A stretch of 64,000 nucleotides of DNA from Dasypus novemcinctus (lineage: Eukaryota; Chordata; Mammalia; Cingulata; Dasypodidae), in NCBI RefSeq assembly GCF_030445035.2, contig NC_092216.1, positions 17,113,405 through 17,177,404 of the forward strand, given 5' to 3'. Below are positions 1-13,170 of the stretch, in pieces. Position 1 is the first letter of the stretch, and each line of letters opens with the position of its first letter. The notes under the pieces were generated by a model that saw only the letters and a list, made by a program, of their open reading frames with translations, searched no databases and was not told the DNA's origin. The translations under genes were made by a program, and so were the position numbers.

Positions 1-880
1 ACATATATAAGTGAGCAATTTGATGAAGTGAAGGAAGAGATTAAGAATATGAACAAAAACTTGCAGAGAATACAAAAAAATCACAATCATATCCAAAATG
101 ATAATGGATATGATGCTGATGAATGGCGCAATCCAAGAAGTCAAAAATACACCCTCAGCAAATAACAGCAAATTTGAAGATGCAGAGGAAAGAATTACTG
201 ATATGGAGGGCAGTATATCTGAAATCAAACAGATAAAAGAATTGATTGATAAAAAGACAGGAAAAAATCCAGTAAGGAGTTAGGGATCTGAATGACAATA
301 CAAAAATACAACCATAGGCATTATAGGCATTCCAGAAGGAGAAGAGAGGATAAAGGGGATAGAAGGAGTGTTGCAGGAAATAATGGCTGAAAACTTCCCA
401 AACCTATTGAGGGAGATGAGTGTACATGTCCAGGAAGCACAACACACCCCAAAGAGCATAAATCCTAACAAGCCTACCCCAAGACATATACTTGTCAAAT
501 TATCCAATGCTCATGACAAAGAGAAAATATTGAAAACAGCAAGAGAAAAGAGAACCATCATGTATAAGGGAAGCTCAATAAGATTGTGTTGATTTCTCAT
601 CTGAAACCATAGAGGCAAGACAGTGATATGACATACTCAAGATACTAAAAGAAAAAAAGAAAAATCCAGGCAAGAATACTCTATCCAGCAAAGTTGGCAT
701 TAAATAATGATGGAGAATTCAAAATATTCACAGATAAACAGAAACTAAAAGATTATGCCAATAAGAAAATCTGCCCTTCAAGAAATATGAAAAGGAATTC
801 TGCAGAAAGAAAGAAAAAACATGAAAGACAGCATTGGAGAAGATGGTAAGAACTGAAAAGACAAAATGTGAAATAAAAAC
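1..880 (+). pseudogene. L1-A ORF1 remnant (5' end outside window)
   Basis: Decayed L1 ORF1, the RNA-binding chaperone of the L1 ribonucleoprotein. The window starts about 120 bases inside the gene, judging by the intact copy at 26307. Pieces at 98-283 (coiled-coil part) and 368-592 (RRM and C-terminal parts) match that copy closely but lie in different frames. In-frame stops occur near 281 and 590, and small indels continue to about 850. The adenine-rich plus-strand composition is usual for L1. It cannot make a working protein. Confidence 0.9.
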
Positions 881-904
881 AACCTAGGACATACAGAGAT
901 CCAA

Positions 905-3900
905 AGAAAACACAGCTAATGTAAGTGATTCCTTGAGAGTCATAACATTGAATGTTAATGGATTAAACTCACCTAACAAGAGACAGAGATTGGCAGAATG
1001 AATAAGGAAATATGACCCATTTATATGCTGTCTACAAGAAAACCATCCTAGACCCTGGGATTCAAGAAGGTTGAACGTGAATGGCTGGAAAACATTCTTA
1101 AATATGCAAACAATAACTAAAAAAAGACATGAGTAATTATATTAATATTGGATAACATAGACTTTAAAGGTAAAACTATTGTGAGAGACAAAGATGGACA
1201 ATACATTTTACTAAAATGGGGTATCTTTCAAGGGGAAAGAGTAATCATAAATATTTAAGCTCCTAATGAGGGCACCTCCAAATATATGCGGCAAACTCTG
1301 TAAAAACTAAGTGAAGGAATAAATGCCTCTACAATTATATTGGTGGACTTGCCTACACCATTATCACCATTGGGCAGAACATTTCAACAGAGAAGCAATA
1401 AAGAAACAAAGACTTGGAACAATGTATTTCAGGATCTGGACCTAATGGACATATACACAACATTCCACCCAGATACAGCAGGGTATGTATCCTTCTCAAG
1501 TGCACATAGATCATTCTTCAAGATAGATGACATGCTAGGCCACAGAGAAACTCCCAATGAATTCAGATAGATTGAAATCAGAAAAAATAATTTTTCTGAC
1601 AACACTGGAATGAAGCTGGAAGTTCGCAAGGATGAGAGAATCAGATTAGGCACAATGATGGAAATTAAGCAACACACTCTTAGACAAACAGTGTGGCAAG
1701 GATGAAATCTCAAAAGAAATCAGTAACTACCTTGAAACCAGTGAAAATTACAACACAACATATCAAAACTTAAGGGATGCAGCAAAAGCTGTATAGAGAG
1801 TGAATATCATAGCTATAAAGAAATTGATGATCTCAGCAAACAAATCACAAGTACAGAGGTAGAATTGATCATTAAAAACCTCCCAAAAAAGAAGAGTTCT
1901 GGACCAGATGGGTTCACAGGTGATGAATTCTACCAAGTATTCAAGATAATTAACACCAATCTTTTTTAAACTCTTTCAAAAAATCAAAATAGAAGGAACA
2001 TTGCCTAATTCATTCAACGTTACCCTAATGCCTAAACCAAACAAAGACACCACAAAAATGGAAAATTGCCAACCAATCTCTCTAATGAACCTAGATGTGA
2101 AAACCTCAACAAAATACTTACCAATCATGTTCAACAACACTTCAAATGAATTATACACCATATCCATTGGGTTTCATCCCTGGTATGCAAGGATGGTTCA
2201 ACATAAAAAAAAATCAATCAATGTAATACAGCACACAACAGATCAAGGGGGGAAAATCACATGATCATATTTATAGATGCCAAAAAGGCATTTGACAAAA
2301 TACAGAATCTTTTTCCTAATAAAAACACTGGAAAAGGTAGCAACAGAAGGAAAATTTCTGGACATAGTACATGGTATATATGAAAAACCCACACCTAACA
2401 CATCAGCAATGCTGAAATGCTAACATCTTTCCTCTAAGTTTAGGAACAAGAAAATAGAACAGGAGTGCCAACTATCATCCCTATTATTTAACATTGTGTT
2501 AGAATTACTTGCTCAAGACCATAGGAAAATAACAAATATAAAATGCATCCTAATTGGAAAGGAAGAATTCAAAATTAAACTATTTGCAGAAGACAAGATC
2601 CTACACAAAAGGCCCTGCAAAATCTACAACCAAGCTATTAGAACTTATGAGTTCAGTAAAGTCACAGATTATAAAATCAAAACACAAATATCAGTCACAT
2701 TTCTGTACACCAATAATGAGCAACTTGATGAAGAAATCAAGAAAAAAATACCAATTCAAATAAAAAATTTTAAAATCAAATACCTAGGAGTATATTTACC
2801 TAAACTTGTAAAAGGCTTATACACAGAAAGCAACACAACACTGTTAAAGTAAATCAAAGAACACCTAAATAAATGGAAGAATATTCCTTATGCATTGATA
2901 GGAAGACTAAATATCATTAAGATGTCTATCTTACCAAAACTGCTCTACAGATTTAATCCAATCACAATAATAAAAGCAGCAATTTTTAATGAACTAGAAA
3001 AATTAAATATGAAATTTATTTGGGAAGGAAATAGGCCTCAAATAGCCAAAGACATATTGAAAAAGAGAAATGAAATTGGAGGAATCCCAGTACCTGACTT
3101 TAAAATATATTACAAAGCTACAGTGGTCAAAACAGCATGATATTGGTACAAGGATAGGCATCCCTTCAGACCATTGGAACCGAACTGAGAGTTCTTATAT
3201 AGATCCTTGCATATACAGTCATCTGATATTTGACAAGACCACCAAGTCCACTCAACAGGGAGAGAATAGCTTCTTCAATAAATGGTGCTTGGAGAAGTGA
3301 ATAGCCATATGCAAAGAAATGAAAGAGAATTACCACCTCACACCTTATGCAAAAATCAAGTCAGGATCAAAGATCTAAATATAAGAGCCAAGACTATAAA
3401 GACCTTGGAAAACAAGGTAAGGAAGCATCTACTCGACCTTGTAATAGGAAATGACTTCATGAAGTTCACACTCAAAGTAAGAGCTGTAAAAGAAAAAATA
3501 ATGGGACCACCTCAAAATTAAAGCCTTTTAAACCTCAGAGGTGTTTATCCAGAAAATAAAAAGAGAGCATGCACAATGGGAGAAAATATTTGGGAACCAT
3601 ATATCTGATAGGAGACTAATATTCAGCATATATAAAAAAATCTTTTTTTATTGACTTTGTAATAATATTACATTAAAAATATATATATATGAGGTCCCCT
3701 TGAACCCTACCACCCCTACCCTACCTCTCCCCCCCCCCCCCAGCAACACTCCCTCCCATCATCATGACACATCCATTGCATTTGGCAATTACATCTCTGG
3801 ACACCCCCGCACCCCATGGTCAACGGTCCACACCATGGCCCATACTCTCCCCCATTCCATCCAGTGGGCCCTGTGAGGATTTACAATGTCCGGTGATTGC

Positions 3901-4815
3901 CCCTGAAGCACCATCCAGGGTAGCTCCATGTCCCAAAGACGCCTCCACCTCTCATCTCTTCCTGCCTTTCCCCATACCCATCAGCCACCATGTCCACTTT
4001 TCCCAATCCAATGCCACCTCTTCTATGTGGACATTGGATTGGTTGTGTCCATTGCACCTCTATGTCAAGAGGAGGCTCAGATCCCACATGGATGCTGGAT
4101 GCAATCCTCCCACTTTCAGTTGTAATCACTCTAGGCTCCATGGTGTGGTGGTTGTCCTTCTTCATAAATAAATCTTTTATCTTGAAGATAAAAAGACAAA
4201 CAACCCACTGAAAAATGGACAAGAGATTTGAACAGATGCTTTTCCGAAGAAGAAATTGGCTAAAAAGCACATGAAAGGATGCTCAACACCACTATTAGGG
4301 AAATGAAAATCAAAACTACAATGAGATACCGTATTACACCCATTAGACTGATGGTTACTAAAACAACATAAGACTATAAGGCTGGAGAGTATGTGGATGA
4401 ATGAGTACCCTCATCCACTTCTGGTGGGAATGTCGCAGGAGCCAGCCATTCTGAAGGGAAGTTTGTTGCTTCTTAAAAAATGCTAACTATAGATTTGCCA
4501 TAAGATCCAGCAATTCCACTGCTCATTATATACCCAGAAGAATTGAAAACAAGGATGCAAACAGATATAGGCACCAATGTTCACAGCGGCATTATTCATT
4601 ATGGCCAAAAGTTGGAATCAACCCAAATGCCCATCAACAGATAATGGATAAACAAAATGTGGTATATACTTACAATGGAATACTACTCAGCTGTAAAAGG
4701 AATACTATAATAACACATGGGATAACATGGGTGAATCTTGAGGACTTTATGTTGAATGATGCAAGCCAGGTATTGAAGGACAAATACTGCATGACTTCTC
4801 TGATATAAATTTAGC
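905..4815 (+). pseudogene. L1-A ORF2 remnant (endonuclease and reverse transcriptase)
   Basis: Heavily mutated L1 ORF2 in sense orientation. Endonuclease pieces lie at about 930-1700, reverse transcriptase at about 1830-3150 and the C-terminal region at 3200-4815. A large piece between endonuclease and RT (about 1800-1830) is missing compared with the copy at 27352-31171. The RT catalytic box reads FAED instead of FADD near 2582-2593, so the active site is altered as well as the frame. Many stops and frameshifts are present, and an antisense L1 3'-end insertion (3647-4169) splits the gene. The last coding part (4180-4815) aligns with the end of the L1-B ORF2. Confidence 0.9.
3647..4169 (-). 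mobile_element. 5'-truncated L1 3'-end insertion inside L1-A
   Basis: About 520 bases matching the end of the L1-B 3' UTR (33446-33965) on the opposite strand with few differences, so it is young. Its A-rich tail reads as the T run at 3643-3649. A target duplication containing AAATCTTTT is visible at about 3638-3646 and 4170-4178. A C run at 3728-3741 is the complement of the G run seen at 33880-33905. Open frames here (for example 3881-4270 minus) resemble one in the other copy only because the repeat is the same; I do not call them genes. Confidence 0.85.
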
Positions 4816-7800
4816 AAATCAAACTGTTTCAGAGAGGTAGAGACTGGAGGACAGGCTTACAGGCATTTGGGGGGAAGAAGAAGGATATGAGCTGATTCTT
4901 ACATGGGTGAAATCTATGATAAAATGGAGCTAAGTAGTTGTGCAGGGAAAGGATAAGAAGGGTGCACAGGGATAATATTGGGTGGAGCTTTGCAGACTTG
5001 AGGGAGGTTAGGGTTGGGAGGATGGGTCAGATGGTCCATGGAACTGGGCATGGTTTTGGGGGGAGCAGGTGAGTGTGAGAGATTGTCAGGTATGTGGGTG
5101 AAACTTTAACATTGAGAAAGCTCTTTAGAAAATATAATAAGGAAGGATTACTTGTTTAAGGTGTTTGATGGGGTCATCTGACACAGACTGCACCTGGGGC
5201 ATGCTTATAGGGAGAGTGTGAGTGCTCATCTTGACATAGTGTGTTCTTTAATTGGGTGGAGAGCCATACAAGGACAAGAGAGGGGTTGTACTCCCATCCT
5301 GGGAAGGTCTGATATTCTCAAACAAAGGGAAGGGTGTCTCTTGAAAGCATTAGTGGCTTCCAGTTAGGAAGGAGGACCATGTGTCAAGTCCTCAGCATTG
5401 CTGCAATTATCTATGAATCTGGTCCTTGAAGCAGTGAAGATTTGTTTTCACAGTGGTCCCTGTGGGGAGGGAGATAGAGGAATAGAATAGGTGGAAGAGG
5501 GGGTAACTGGAGAGCAAAGAAAGTGTTCCACAAAATCATGCAATGATAGATATAAACCATGTTAAATTTTACAAAAATATTGCAAAAATGTATAGTCTAA
5601 AATGTAAACAATAATGAACCCCCAAATTTGAAAATTTTAGTCTAAAATATAAACCATACTGTAAACCAAAATGGAATCATCATTAGCAGATATGTTTCAA
5701 ACTCTGTACATCAGTTGTAGCAAATATAATATCCACATGTAAAAAAATCATTGCTGTGGGAGGAAGAAAACAGTTTGATGTTGGGTATATGAGTATTCCA
5801 TACATTGTATATGTGTAGCAGTTTGATTTAATTGATGAATTCCAAAAAGAAATATTGGATTATGCTTGTAATCTGATCTGTACCCGGCCATGATTGAGTT
5901 GTTATTAAGGCTTTTATTGGGTCATGCCATTAGAGTGTTGAGTCCCCACCTACAGATAAAAGGTGTGGCAAAGAACAGAGTTGGAACTTTTTATGTGAAT
6001 GGTTTTGATGTTGGAATTTGATGCTGAAGCCTTAAACTGGAGCCCTGGGAAGTAAGCTCACAGAGGAAAGAGAAGCTATCCCAAGGAAGAGAGGAACACT
6101 AAGCCCAGGAAGAGGCAAACACTGTGAAGAAAGGAAACTTGAACCTAGAGGGAAACAAGACCCAGGAAGGGAGGAACACAGGAATACTGAATCCTCACAG
6201 CCACCAGCAGCCATCTTTCTCCAAATACACTTTGGGGAGGAAAGTAATTTGTGCTTCATGGCCTGGTATCTGCAAGTTCCTATCCCAAAAAATACCCTTT
6301 ATAAAAACAAACCAGTTTCTGATATTTTGCAGCAGCAGCCTTTTGGCTAACTAATACAGTAGGTGACTTCACTGTGACCTAAAACTTCTTTGAAGACAAA
6401 ATTAAAAATTAAAAAATAATGTAGAAATTGAGGAAATTGAGGAAGGAATGGATGACTGCCACTACATACAGAGTAGCACCTATTACAGTGATGAAGGAAA
6501 ACCTCAAAAAGAAAATTTTATGATATATTTCATTTTTTAATATCCCAAATTATTCTTTACTTATTTTTAGTTTTCCTAAATTAGTATTCTATTTATAGAA
6601 TTAGTATTCTATTTATAGAAATAGAATATTCTATTTCTAACCTTTAAACCTATCATTACAATTTCATTTTCCTATGATTTGAATTTGGCAATAGATTACA
6701 CTCCATTTGTTAGGAAGTTTAGGATCACAGAGGGGTTCAACTATGGTAGGGATGAGCAGTGGGGTGGGGTGTCATTGGTGGGGAATCACGGATGGGAGGG
6801 AGTTGTCCAAGGCATGTATATAGAACATATATAAATGTTTGGATATTCATTTATTGTCATAGTAAATAGAGTTCCAAATGACAACTGAGGGATTGCTGAG
6901 TTCCTAGCTGGGGAGCCCTGTCACATTCCCCAAGGAAAGAGCAACAATCACCCAAGTGTAAGGGCAAGGACCAGTGAAGAAGGATGGTCCATAGATGTGC
7001 CCTTGATAGTGATGACTATGCTTATGAGTTCAAACTTCACCCAGGCCTAGACTGGGAGGGTTCCTGAGATTTACCTCCTGAAATCCTCCATGTTGTTCAA
7101 ATGTGGCCACTCTCTAAGCCAAACTCAGCATGTAAATGCATTACCTTCTCCCCAGTGTGAGACATGACTCCTGGGGATGAGCTTCCCTGGTGCTGAGTGA
7201 TTACTACCAATAACCAGCTGACGATGCAACTAGAAAAACAACTTGAATAAAAGGGGGGAATGGCAAAAACAAATGAGTTTATATTGCTAAGAGACTTAAA
7301 AATGTGTCATGTGGTCATCAGAAGGGTCGTTCCTTCTTACATCAGGATCAATAGGATCCCAATGACAGCCAAAGTAGACATAACCCCATGTACAGGTCCT
7401 CCTGAGGGCTACAGAGACATTCAGGTCCTACAGTACACTGCCTTGCCTGTGGGGTACACTGCCTTGCCTGTGGGCCCTACTTTGAAATTTGTGCTCTTGA
7501 GTATGATGGAGTTGGACTCAGATGTGACCTTTCTAAACATGCCTCTTCTGTCACTTTTACTGAAAGCGTGGTTGGTGCTCGAGTTGGTGTATACTCAGGA
7601 GACATGAATCTCTGGACTGGCCATATACCAGGTGGGACTTGAGCCTCAGCAGAGTTACAAAACCTCCTCTCTGGTTTGTTCCACTTAACCAGGTCAACTA
7701 ACAGAGTGGTGAAGATGTCACCTACCACATCAGGGTACTGAAAGTGCCCACAACTGCAAGCAGGAGAAATGCATCCATCAGCCATGTGGGATCTAATTCC

Positions 7801-8278
7801 CCTCTTGATTTTGAGGTGTAGTGGACATCACATTCCCTGGGTCCACAGGATGGAGGAAGAAAATATGGATTGGAGTGGATTCACTAGTATCCTACCATAG
7901 AACTACTGTGACTCTAGCAATGGCAGAAGTTGTATCATTGCTGTGGAAAGAGTGGCCATCGGAGATGCTGAGGGCAGAGAGAGGGAAGAAGAGGTATGAG
8001 AATGATATTGCAGGGACAGATGCAGAACATTATATATCCTGTCATAACCCACTGAATGGACTGGGGGAGAGTCTAAACTACAATGTAAACTATAATCCAT
8101 ATGGTGCAGGAGTGATACAAAATGTACTCACCAAATTCAATGAATTTGGCATTAAGATGAAAGAGGTTGTTGATGTGGGAAGAGTTGCGTTGGGTGGAGT
8201 TGGGTATAAGGGAAGTTCTTATATTTTTTTAATGTAACATTTTTAATATCTATGTATGTTTTTTTAAAAAGACAATTA
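4816..8278 (+). mobile_element. L1-A 3' UTR (long xenarthran-type)
   Basis: Continues directly from ORF2 and aligns in order with the L1-B 3' UTR (31172-33965): a purine-rich G block (4840-5550), a blockwise AT-rich part, a stretch around 6690-7260 with phrases shared near 32380-33010, and the terminal module (7500-8278) ending in a T/A-rich tail. It is interrupted by a dispersed repeat at 5812-6358. A 21-base unit is directly duplicated at 7433-7453 and 7454-7474. Open frames such as 7260-7607 and 7821-8237 are incidental. Confidence 0.8.
5812..6358 (+). repeat. Dispersed repeat, family R, copy 1
   Basis: About 545 bases that break the colinearity of the L1-A 3' UTR with L1-B. It begins near TGTAGCAGTTTGATT and ends in a characteristic tail (a TATAAAAAC-like stretch followed by GGCTAACTAATACAG). 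The copy at 50985-51590 has a related tail and 49545-49690 has a related head. No coding sequence and no clear terminal inverted repeats are visible. It could be a solo LTR or a non-autonomous DNA element; I cannot name the family. Confidence 0.6.
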
Positions 8279-8282
8279 GATG

Positions 8283-8580
8283 AAAACACCTGGAACTCCA
8301 AAACACACACACACAAGCCATGTTTATGTTTCATGTGACCCAAGTAAGAAGTATGTTCTCATACCCTATGAAATATCCTTGTTTTTAAACCCCTTATTAT
8401 ATCACCCCTCATTTTCTCATCTCTTCACAGAGTGCTATCTTCATTCATTCCTAGTCCAACTGTCATCAAAGATTCTCTCCACTTCATAAGTCCCATTAAA
8501 ACTTTCATCTGATTCTGTACCTGGTGTGTTCTTTACTCTAAAAGCCACACAAACTCAAAGCCTTCAGAAATTGGATAGTA
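8283..8580 (+). repeat. ERV-A 5' LTR, 3' portion only
   Basis: Aligns with the LTRs at about 13970-14196 and 57535-57723, sharing the order of phrases: a TTCTCATACCCTATG-like block, a pyrimidine-rich block, a TAAAACTT-type polyadenylation region and an ending near ACTCAAAGCCTTC. The upstream half is absent because L1-A abuts it. L1-A may have inserted into this LTR, with the rest outside the window. Confidence 0.65.
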
Positions 8581-9010
8581 AAAATTGGTGAGTCATTCAG
8601 GAAAGCAAAGGATCACCAGCAGCAATAGGCATCAGCTTAAGGAGAGGAGAATCCATAAGGGAAATCTGAGGTTAGTCTATACCACCCACGTGAGGAGGAA
8701 TGGCTACCTTTCAGGATGAATAGGGACTGTCAAGAGAACATGGGGACACCCAAAAAACTATGGCAGGTATACTGGCTGTACTACAGCAGATAGCAGAGCA
8801 GCTGCACTTAAATAAGGAAAAGGGGGGCTACTGTAAGATAGCCCTTATCAGAAGACTTGTGGACAGCAACTGAGGCAGAATTTGTGGCAAAGGTCTCTGT
8901 GCACCACTTAGAAGGAAAGTTAAAGTAAAAAGGGAAAAGCACTAGCACAGGCACAGATGAAAGATTCCTTAGCTAATCGCCTGTGCTGATTGATCAGGTA
9001 TATTGCAAAA
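8581..9010 (+). pseudogene. ERV-A leader and gag-start remnant
   Basis: Non-coding now. It aligns base by base over about 400 bases with 57724-58180, which sits in the same place just downstream of a matching LTR. Shared landmarks include a GGTGAG start, an ACCAGCAGCAATAGGCAT-like block, a GCACTTAAATAAG block and a CTCTGTGCACCAC block. This shows that the two loci are copies of one retroviral family. I could not assign the primer-binding tRNA. Confidence 0.6.
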
Positions 9011-9754
9011 CTGTATAAACTGAAAGAGTTTAATGAGATGTTATTTTAACAATGTTTTATGTTTTAATCATATTTTGTTTGGAGCAGAGTTTTTATCATA
9101 ATGTTAAAATTAACTCTCGGTTTTGAATCAACACTTTACTCCTGAACTTAAAGTCTAAGTATACCCCTAAAGAGTAATCCAGAATATATGAATGTTAAAA
9201 GTATGTCTGAAAAGCTAAATTAGTGCTTAACAGCAATTATACTTCTCAAGTATACCTGTTTGCTGGTTACGGTTAAAAGTGTTTCCAAGAATGTGCTGCA
9301 CAGTACAGGCAACACAGATTCCAGAGGAGATTTTAAAAGCAATAAAATCAGAGATGTGAAATGGTGAAGAACTTGAGGACAGCCAAATCAAGGGAGTGAA
9401 AATCATGAGTCAAATTAATGAGTTTTATGTTTCTATTGGTGTGCCTTAACTCCTTTTGTGTTTGTCAGTTTGTTCAGTGTATATTTTTACACTTCTGTTT
9501 GGTATTAAATAATTTTAAATTAACAAATGAAAATTCCTAAAAGAGCTCTATATATATGGGCAATTTTTAAATAAGCATTTATATTGATAAATGAGTACAT
9601 CTGAGACCCAAATTGGTGAAGCCAAACAGGATAAAAAGCCACATAAAATCTGAATAAAAAAAAAAACAATTTAAAGGAAGGAAACTAAAAAGTTTACTGA
9701 AATTCTTCCATGATCTTTCTATAGCTATCCTACTCACAAGTTCTTCTAACTAAT
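9011..9754. other. Unassigned AT-rich stretch inside ERV-A
   Basis: Mostly AT-rich sequence without a readable open frame or recognisable retroviral motif. By position it should be decayed ERV-A interior (gag or pol), but I found no supporting motif. Confidence 0.4.
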
Positions 9755-10195
9755 GAGAGTGGACTTACAATATTCTACTATAGAAATATTGTGGCTCTAG
9801 CAAGGGAATAAACTGTATCACTGATGTGCAGACAGTGGTCATGGTAGTTGCTGAGGGCAGGGAGAAGGAAGAAGAAATGTCATGTGGGAGCATTTTCTGT
9901 ACTTGGATTTGTCCTAAGTGATATTTCAGGGACAGATGCTGAACAGCATATATCCTGCCATAACCCACTGAATGGACTGGGGGATAGTGTAAACTCTAAT
10001 CCATGTGATGCAGTAGTGCTCCAAAATGTATTCACCAAATGCAATGAATTTGCCACAATGATGAAAGAGGTTGTTGATGTGGGAGGAGGACATGAGGTGG
10101 GGGGTAGAATATATGGGAAATTTTTAAATTTTTAATGTAATAATTTTTGTGATCTATGTATATTTTTTAAAAGGCAATTAAATTTTAAAAATTTA
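9755..10195 (+). mobile_element. L1 3'-end fragment
   Basis: Aligns with the terminal module of the L1 3' UTR (compare 7870-8270 and 34790-35240): the block ending in AGGGACAGATGC, the CCACTGAATGGACTGGGGGA phrase, the ACAATGATGAAAGAGGTTG phrase and the terminal TTTTTAATGTAA sequence, then an A-rich tail to about 10195. Open frames on either strand are incidental. No clear target duplication was found. Confidence 0.75.
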
Positions 10196-11043
10196 AAAAC
10201 AAAACCAGTTAAGGAACCTAAGGGGATGGGGTGGATGTGGAAAATAGAGGAAATGTGAGTTTAGCCTAGAATTCTGCCTGCTAGATGAGAAAATTAAAAT
10301 GATAGGGACAAAGGGGATATTACAGAATAAACCTTGTTTTGCATAGTCTGATTATGGAATCCCCCAACTAAATTATTTTTTATATTTTAAAAAATTGTGC
10401 TTTATTATTTTAAAAATTATTTCATTTTCTTATTACCCCCTGTTAAGTTTTAAAAGAATTTGTGATGACAGTAACAATGTAATGGCCAAGTTTCAGTAAG
10501 TAAAGAAAAAATCCTTGAAAGCTATGGGAAGATTTTTCAAAATTTTGATTAAAACAAATTAAACAATAATATATTACAGAACTTGGTAGCCAGTAGCCAG
10601 TATACTTTTAGGTTCTTCACAATTTTAGAATTATATTACAGAAAAACAGAGGTTTAACTTCCTGTGATGGAAGGAAGAGAAAAGAACATTTCTTGCATAA
10701 ACTATAATGGTTTCAACTTTTTTTAGCTTGGGTGTAATCTGCCTGTCCATTGGATAATAACAAAGTAAATTAACATTATATTGTTAAATCTTTAAGATGT
10801 TTAAAATAGTAAATTTTGATTAATGAAATTTTTACAAACCTCTTTTTAAAAAATTGGTTTTGATTTAATTGAAATGAACAGGTATTTTTTCATAGAACAG
10901 AATGTGTGAAAAGATGTACATATATATATTTCTTTGTAAAAGATTTGTGGAAGTAAATTAATGGTCAATGCTGACTAAAATTTGATTAGTTTGTTAAGGG
11001 GAATGCATTTTTTCCCTAAGATTAGATGACTGGCTTTTATAAT
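10196..11043. other. Unassigned AT-rich stretch
   Basis: No coding potential, RNA gene or known repeat recognised. It lies between two L1 3'-end insertions inside the span of ERV-A and may be eroded pol. Confidence 0.4.
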
Positions 11044-11454
11044 ATCAGAGTGGAAAAAGTATCCATTGCAGCTGTTGAGTGTAGGGAGAGGAAAGAAGAG
11101 ATGTGATATGGCAGCATTTTCAGAACTTGGAGTTGTTCTAAATGATATTGCAGGGACAGATGCTGGACATTATATATCCTACCATAACCCACTGAATGGT
11201 CAGGGGGAGAGCGTAAACTACAATGTAGATTATAATCCATGAGATGCAACAGAGCTCCAAAATGTGCTCACTGCATGCTTACTGCATGTGCCACAATGAT
11301 GAAAGAGGTTGTTGATATGGGAGGAGTGGGGCAGTTGGGGTGATGGGTATATGGGAACCTCATTTTTTAAAGGAACACTTTTTGTGAACTATGTATCTTT
11401 TAAAAAATACAAAATTTTTTTTTAAAAAGAAAAGGAAAAAAATCAGAGTGGAAA
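11044..11454 (+). mobile_element. L1 3'-end insertion with 13-base target duplication
   Basis: A truncated L1 3'-terminal module lies at about 11057-11441 with an A-rich tail at 11400-11441. It is flanked by the direct repeat ATCAGAGTGGAAA at 11044-11056 and 11442-11454. Target-primed reverse transcription leaves this mark, so it is an independent L1 insertion and not part of the surrounding ERV. Confidence 0.85.
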
Positions 11455-11979
11455 TATGTAAGATAAGGATTGAAATAATATGGAAAGTTTTGAAGACATT
11501 GTAGAAGGTAGTATTAAGTAAGGGAATGTGTTTTGTAAGGGGGAAATTTGTCTGGAGATGAAGTAACTATAGTCCATATTGTTATGATTGGTTACAGGAA
11601 GTTTGCAAAAATATTTTCTAAACTGAAATATTTAAATGACTTGTTCCAGGAAGCCATTATTAATTAGAAACCTAGATTGATAAAAAGTAACTTCATGACA
11701 GTGAAACTTGTCAGAGGCCACTTCAGTCTGCATATTAAAGTAGTGGTAGTGGGAAGATAATCTTGATTCCATTGGGAATCTTAGGTTTTCATAAAATAAT
11801 GGAGAAAGTACTTTTTCCTATACTGCTAAGTTAAAATATCTGTTTATTAACATAATCATGGCAAAGGTTGTAGAAGTAAAGTAATAAAAATAGTTAAGTC
11901 CATTTAATGTTATAAACTGCATTGGAAGAATTTAGAAAATTTATAAAAATTAAGAGCTAGCTTTAGTTTTGTCAAACTC
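11455..11979. other. Unassigned stretch upstream of ERV-A env
   Basis: No open frame, repeat or RNA recognised. It is presumably decayed ERV-A interior, from its position before the env remnant. Confidence 0.35.
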
Positions 11980-13170
11980 TCTTGCACATTCAAACCCCGG
12001 CCTCTAGTATCCTGAATAGTGTCTCTCCATTTGAGTTATTGGCTAGGTTGGTCACTACAACCCTTAAAATAATAAAAGGATCTTCCTTCTCTGGGCATGC
12101 TCCTGAAGTGGATGGAGAGTATGTTGCTGTTTCAGGCAGCTGGCAATAGTTTGAGTGGCCAGATTTACTATGGGTATTGCCTATAAACTGGTAATGTTTC
12201 ATAATGCCCAAAGGTGCTATGAACCAGACAGGTGAAGCACTGGAGCCTCCCTCCAAGAGCCAGTGGTGCTGCAGCATGCTGACTGTGTGAAGGACGTACC
12301 AAGTGGAGTATTACTTACTGGGGTAACATGAGTAGAAACTAAACAGACCTAAACGATTGGCATTATGGTCTACTCCCATGGAGAGACAACATGTATGGTA
12401 AAGCAAACCTGGAGCTTAGATCTATTAACATCAGCTCAAAGAGGAACTTGTGCATTTATTAGTATATTGATTAGTGTTAAGTACTGTACCTATATACCTG
12501 ATGAGTATGACAATATCTATAGGAATATAACATGTTAATAGTCTTTATAAATGTAATTCATTTTCTAATGAATTAATGAATGTGCCTATAAGATAAAACA
12601 ATGCCTTTCTTAAGTATTGTCCTTATTTTGCCTGCCATATGCTTGTCTTGTTTTTGCCTATATTGTCTTTGTGAGTTTATATCTAGGGTAGTGCCTCTTT
12701 TTAACTCTCCTAGCTGTCATAAGCATAACCACCACTCTGGGAACTGAGCGTGGCAGTTTTCTAGCAGCATTTGAAACTTACAGGACAAGTCCATCAGCTT
12801 CAGAAAGATGTAGTCTCTGGAGACACCTAGGCTTTCCCATTCCCATGGTCCAATATGCATGGCTACCCTACCTTTGGGGACTGCTTATCACCATTTTATT
12901 TATCCTTTTAGTAGGACCACATATTTTGAAAATTCTAACATAAGTTTATTTTTTCCAGGGTCAATTCCTTCCAGAAAATGGTATTAGTCATGTGGGGGTT
13001 TCATCCTACTCCAATCATGGTGCCAGGCCCACCTTCCCTCAAACTCAATAAAATAGATGGAGAGTTTCACAAATCATTAGTCAAGGAACTTCTGCCCCTA
13101 ATCAGCAGGAAGCAGCTACAGGAGAATAACCATTGCCCTTCAGTTCCCCCTCAAGAATAAGGGGGTGAAC
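11980..13170 (+). pseudogene. ERV-A envelope remnant (gamma-like)
   Basis: No usable frame remains, but pieces read as retroviral envelope. Near 12440-12500 there is an RGTC segment followed by a degenerate Cys region and then TYIPDEYDNI, the arrangement seen around the CX6CC motif of gamma-type transmembrane subunits; the cysteine spacing is disturbed. A hydrophobic stretch near 12860-12945 fits a membrane anchor, and a proline-rich end at 12978-13160 fits a cytoplasmic tail. Its position just before the 3' LTR supports the call. The subfamily is not determined. Confidence 0.5.

Noticed and set aside
3881..4270. 129-codon minus-strand frame similar to the 104-codon frame at 33422-33736
   Set aside because: Similarity at protein level follows from two copies of the same L1 3' UTR; the frames start and end at unrelated places and other copies do not keep them.
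7821..8237. 138-codon plus-strand frame in the L1-A 3' UTR
   Set aside because: It falls in the conserved terminal 3' UTR module; other copies of the module break the frame.
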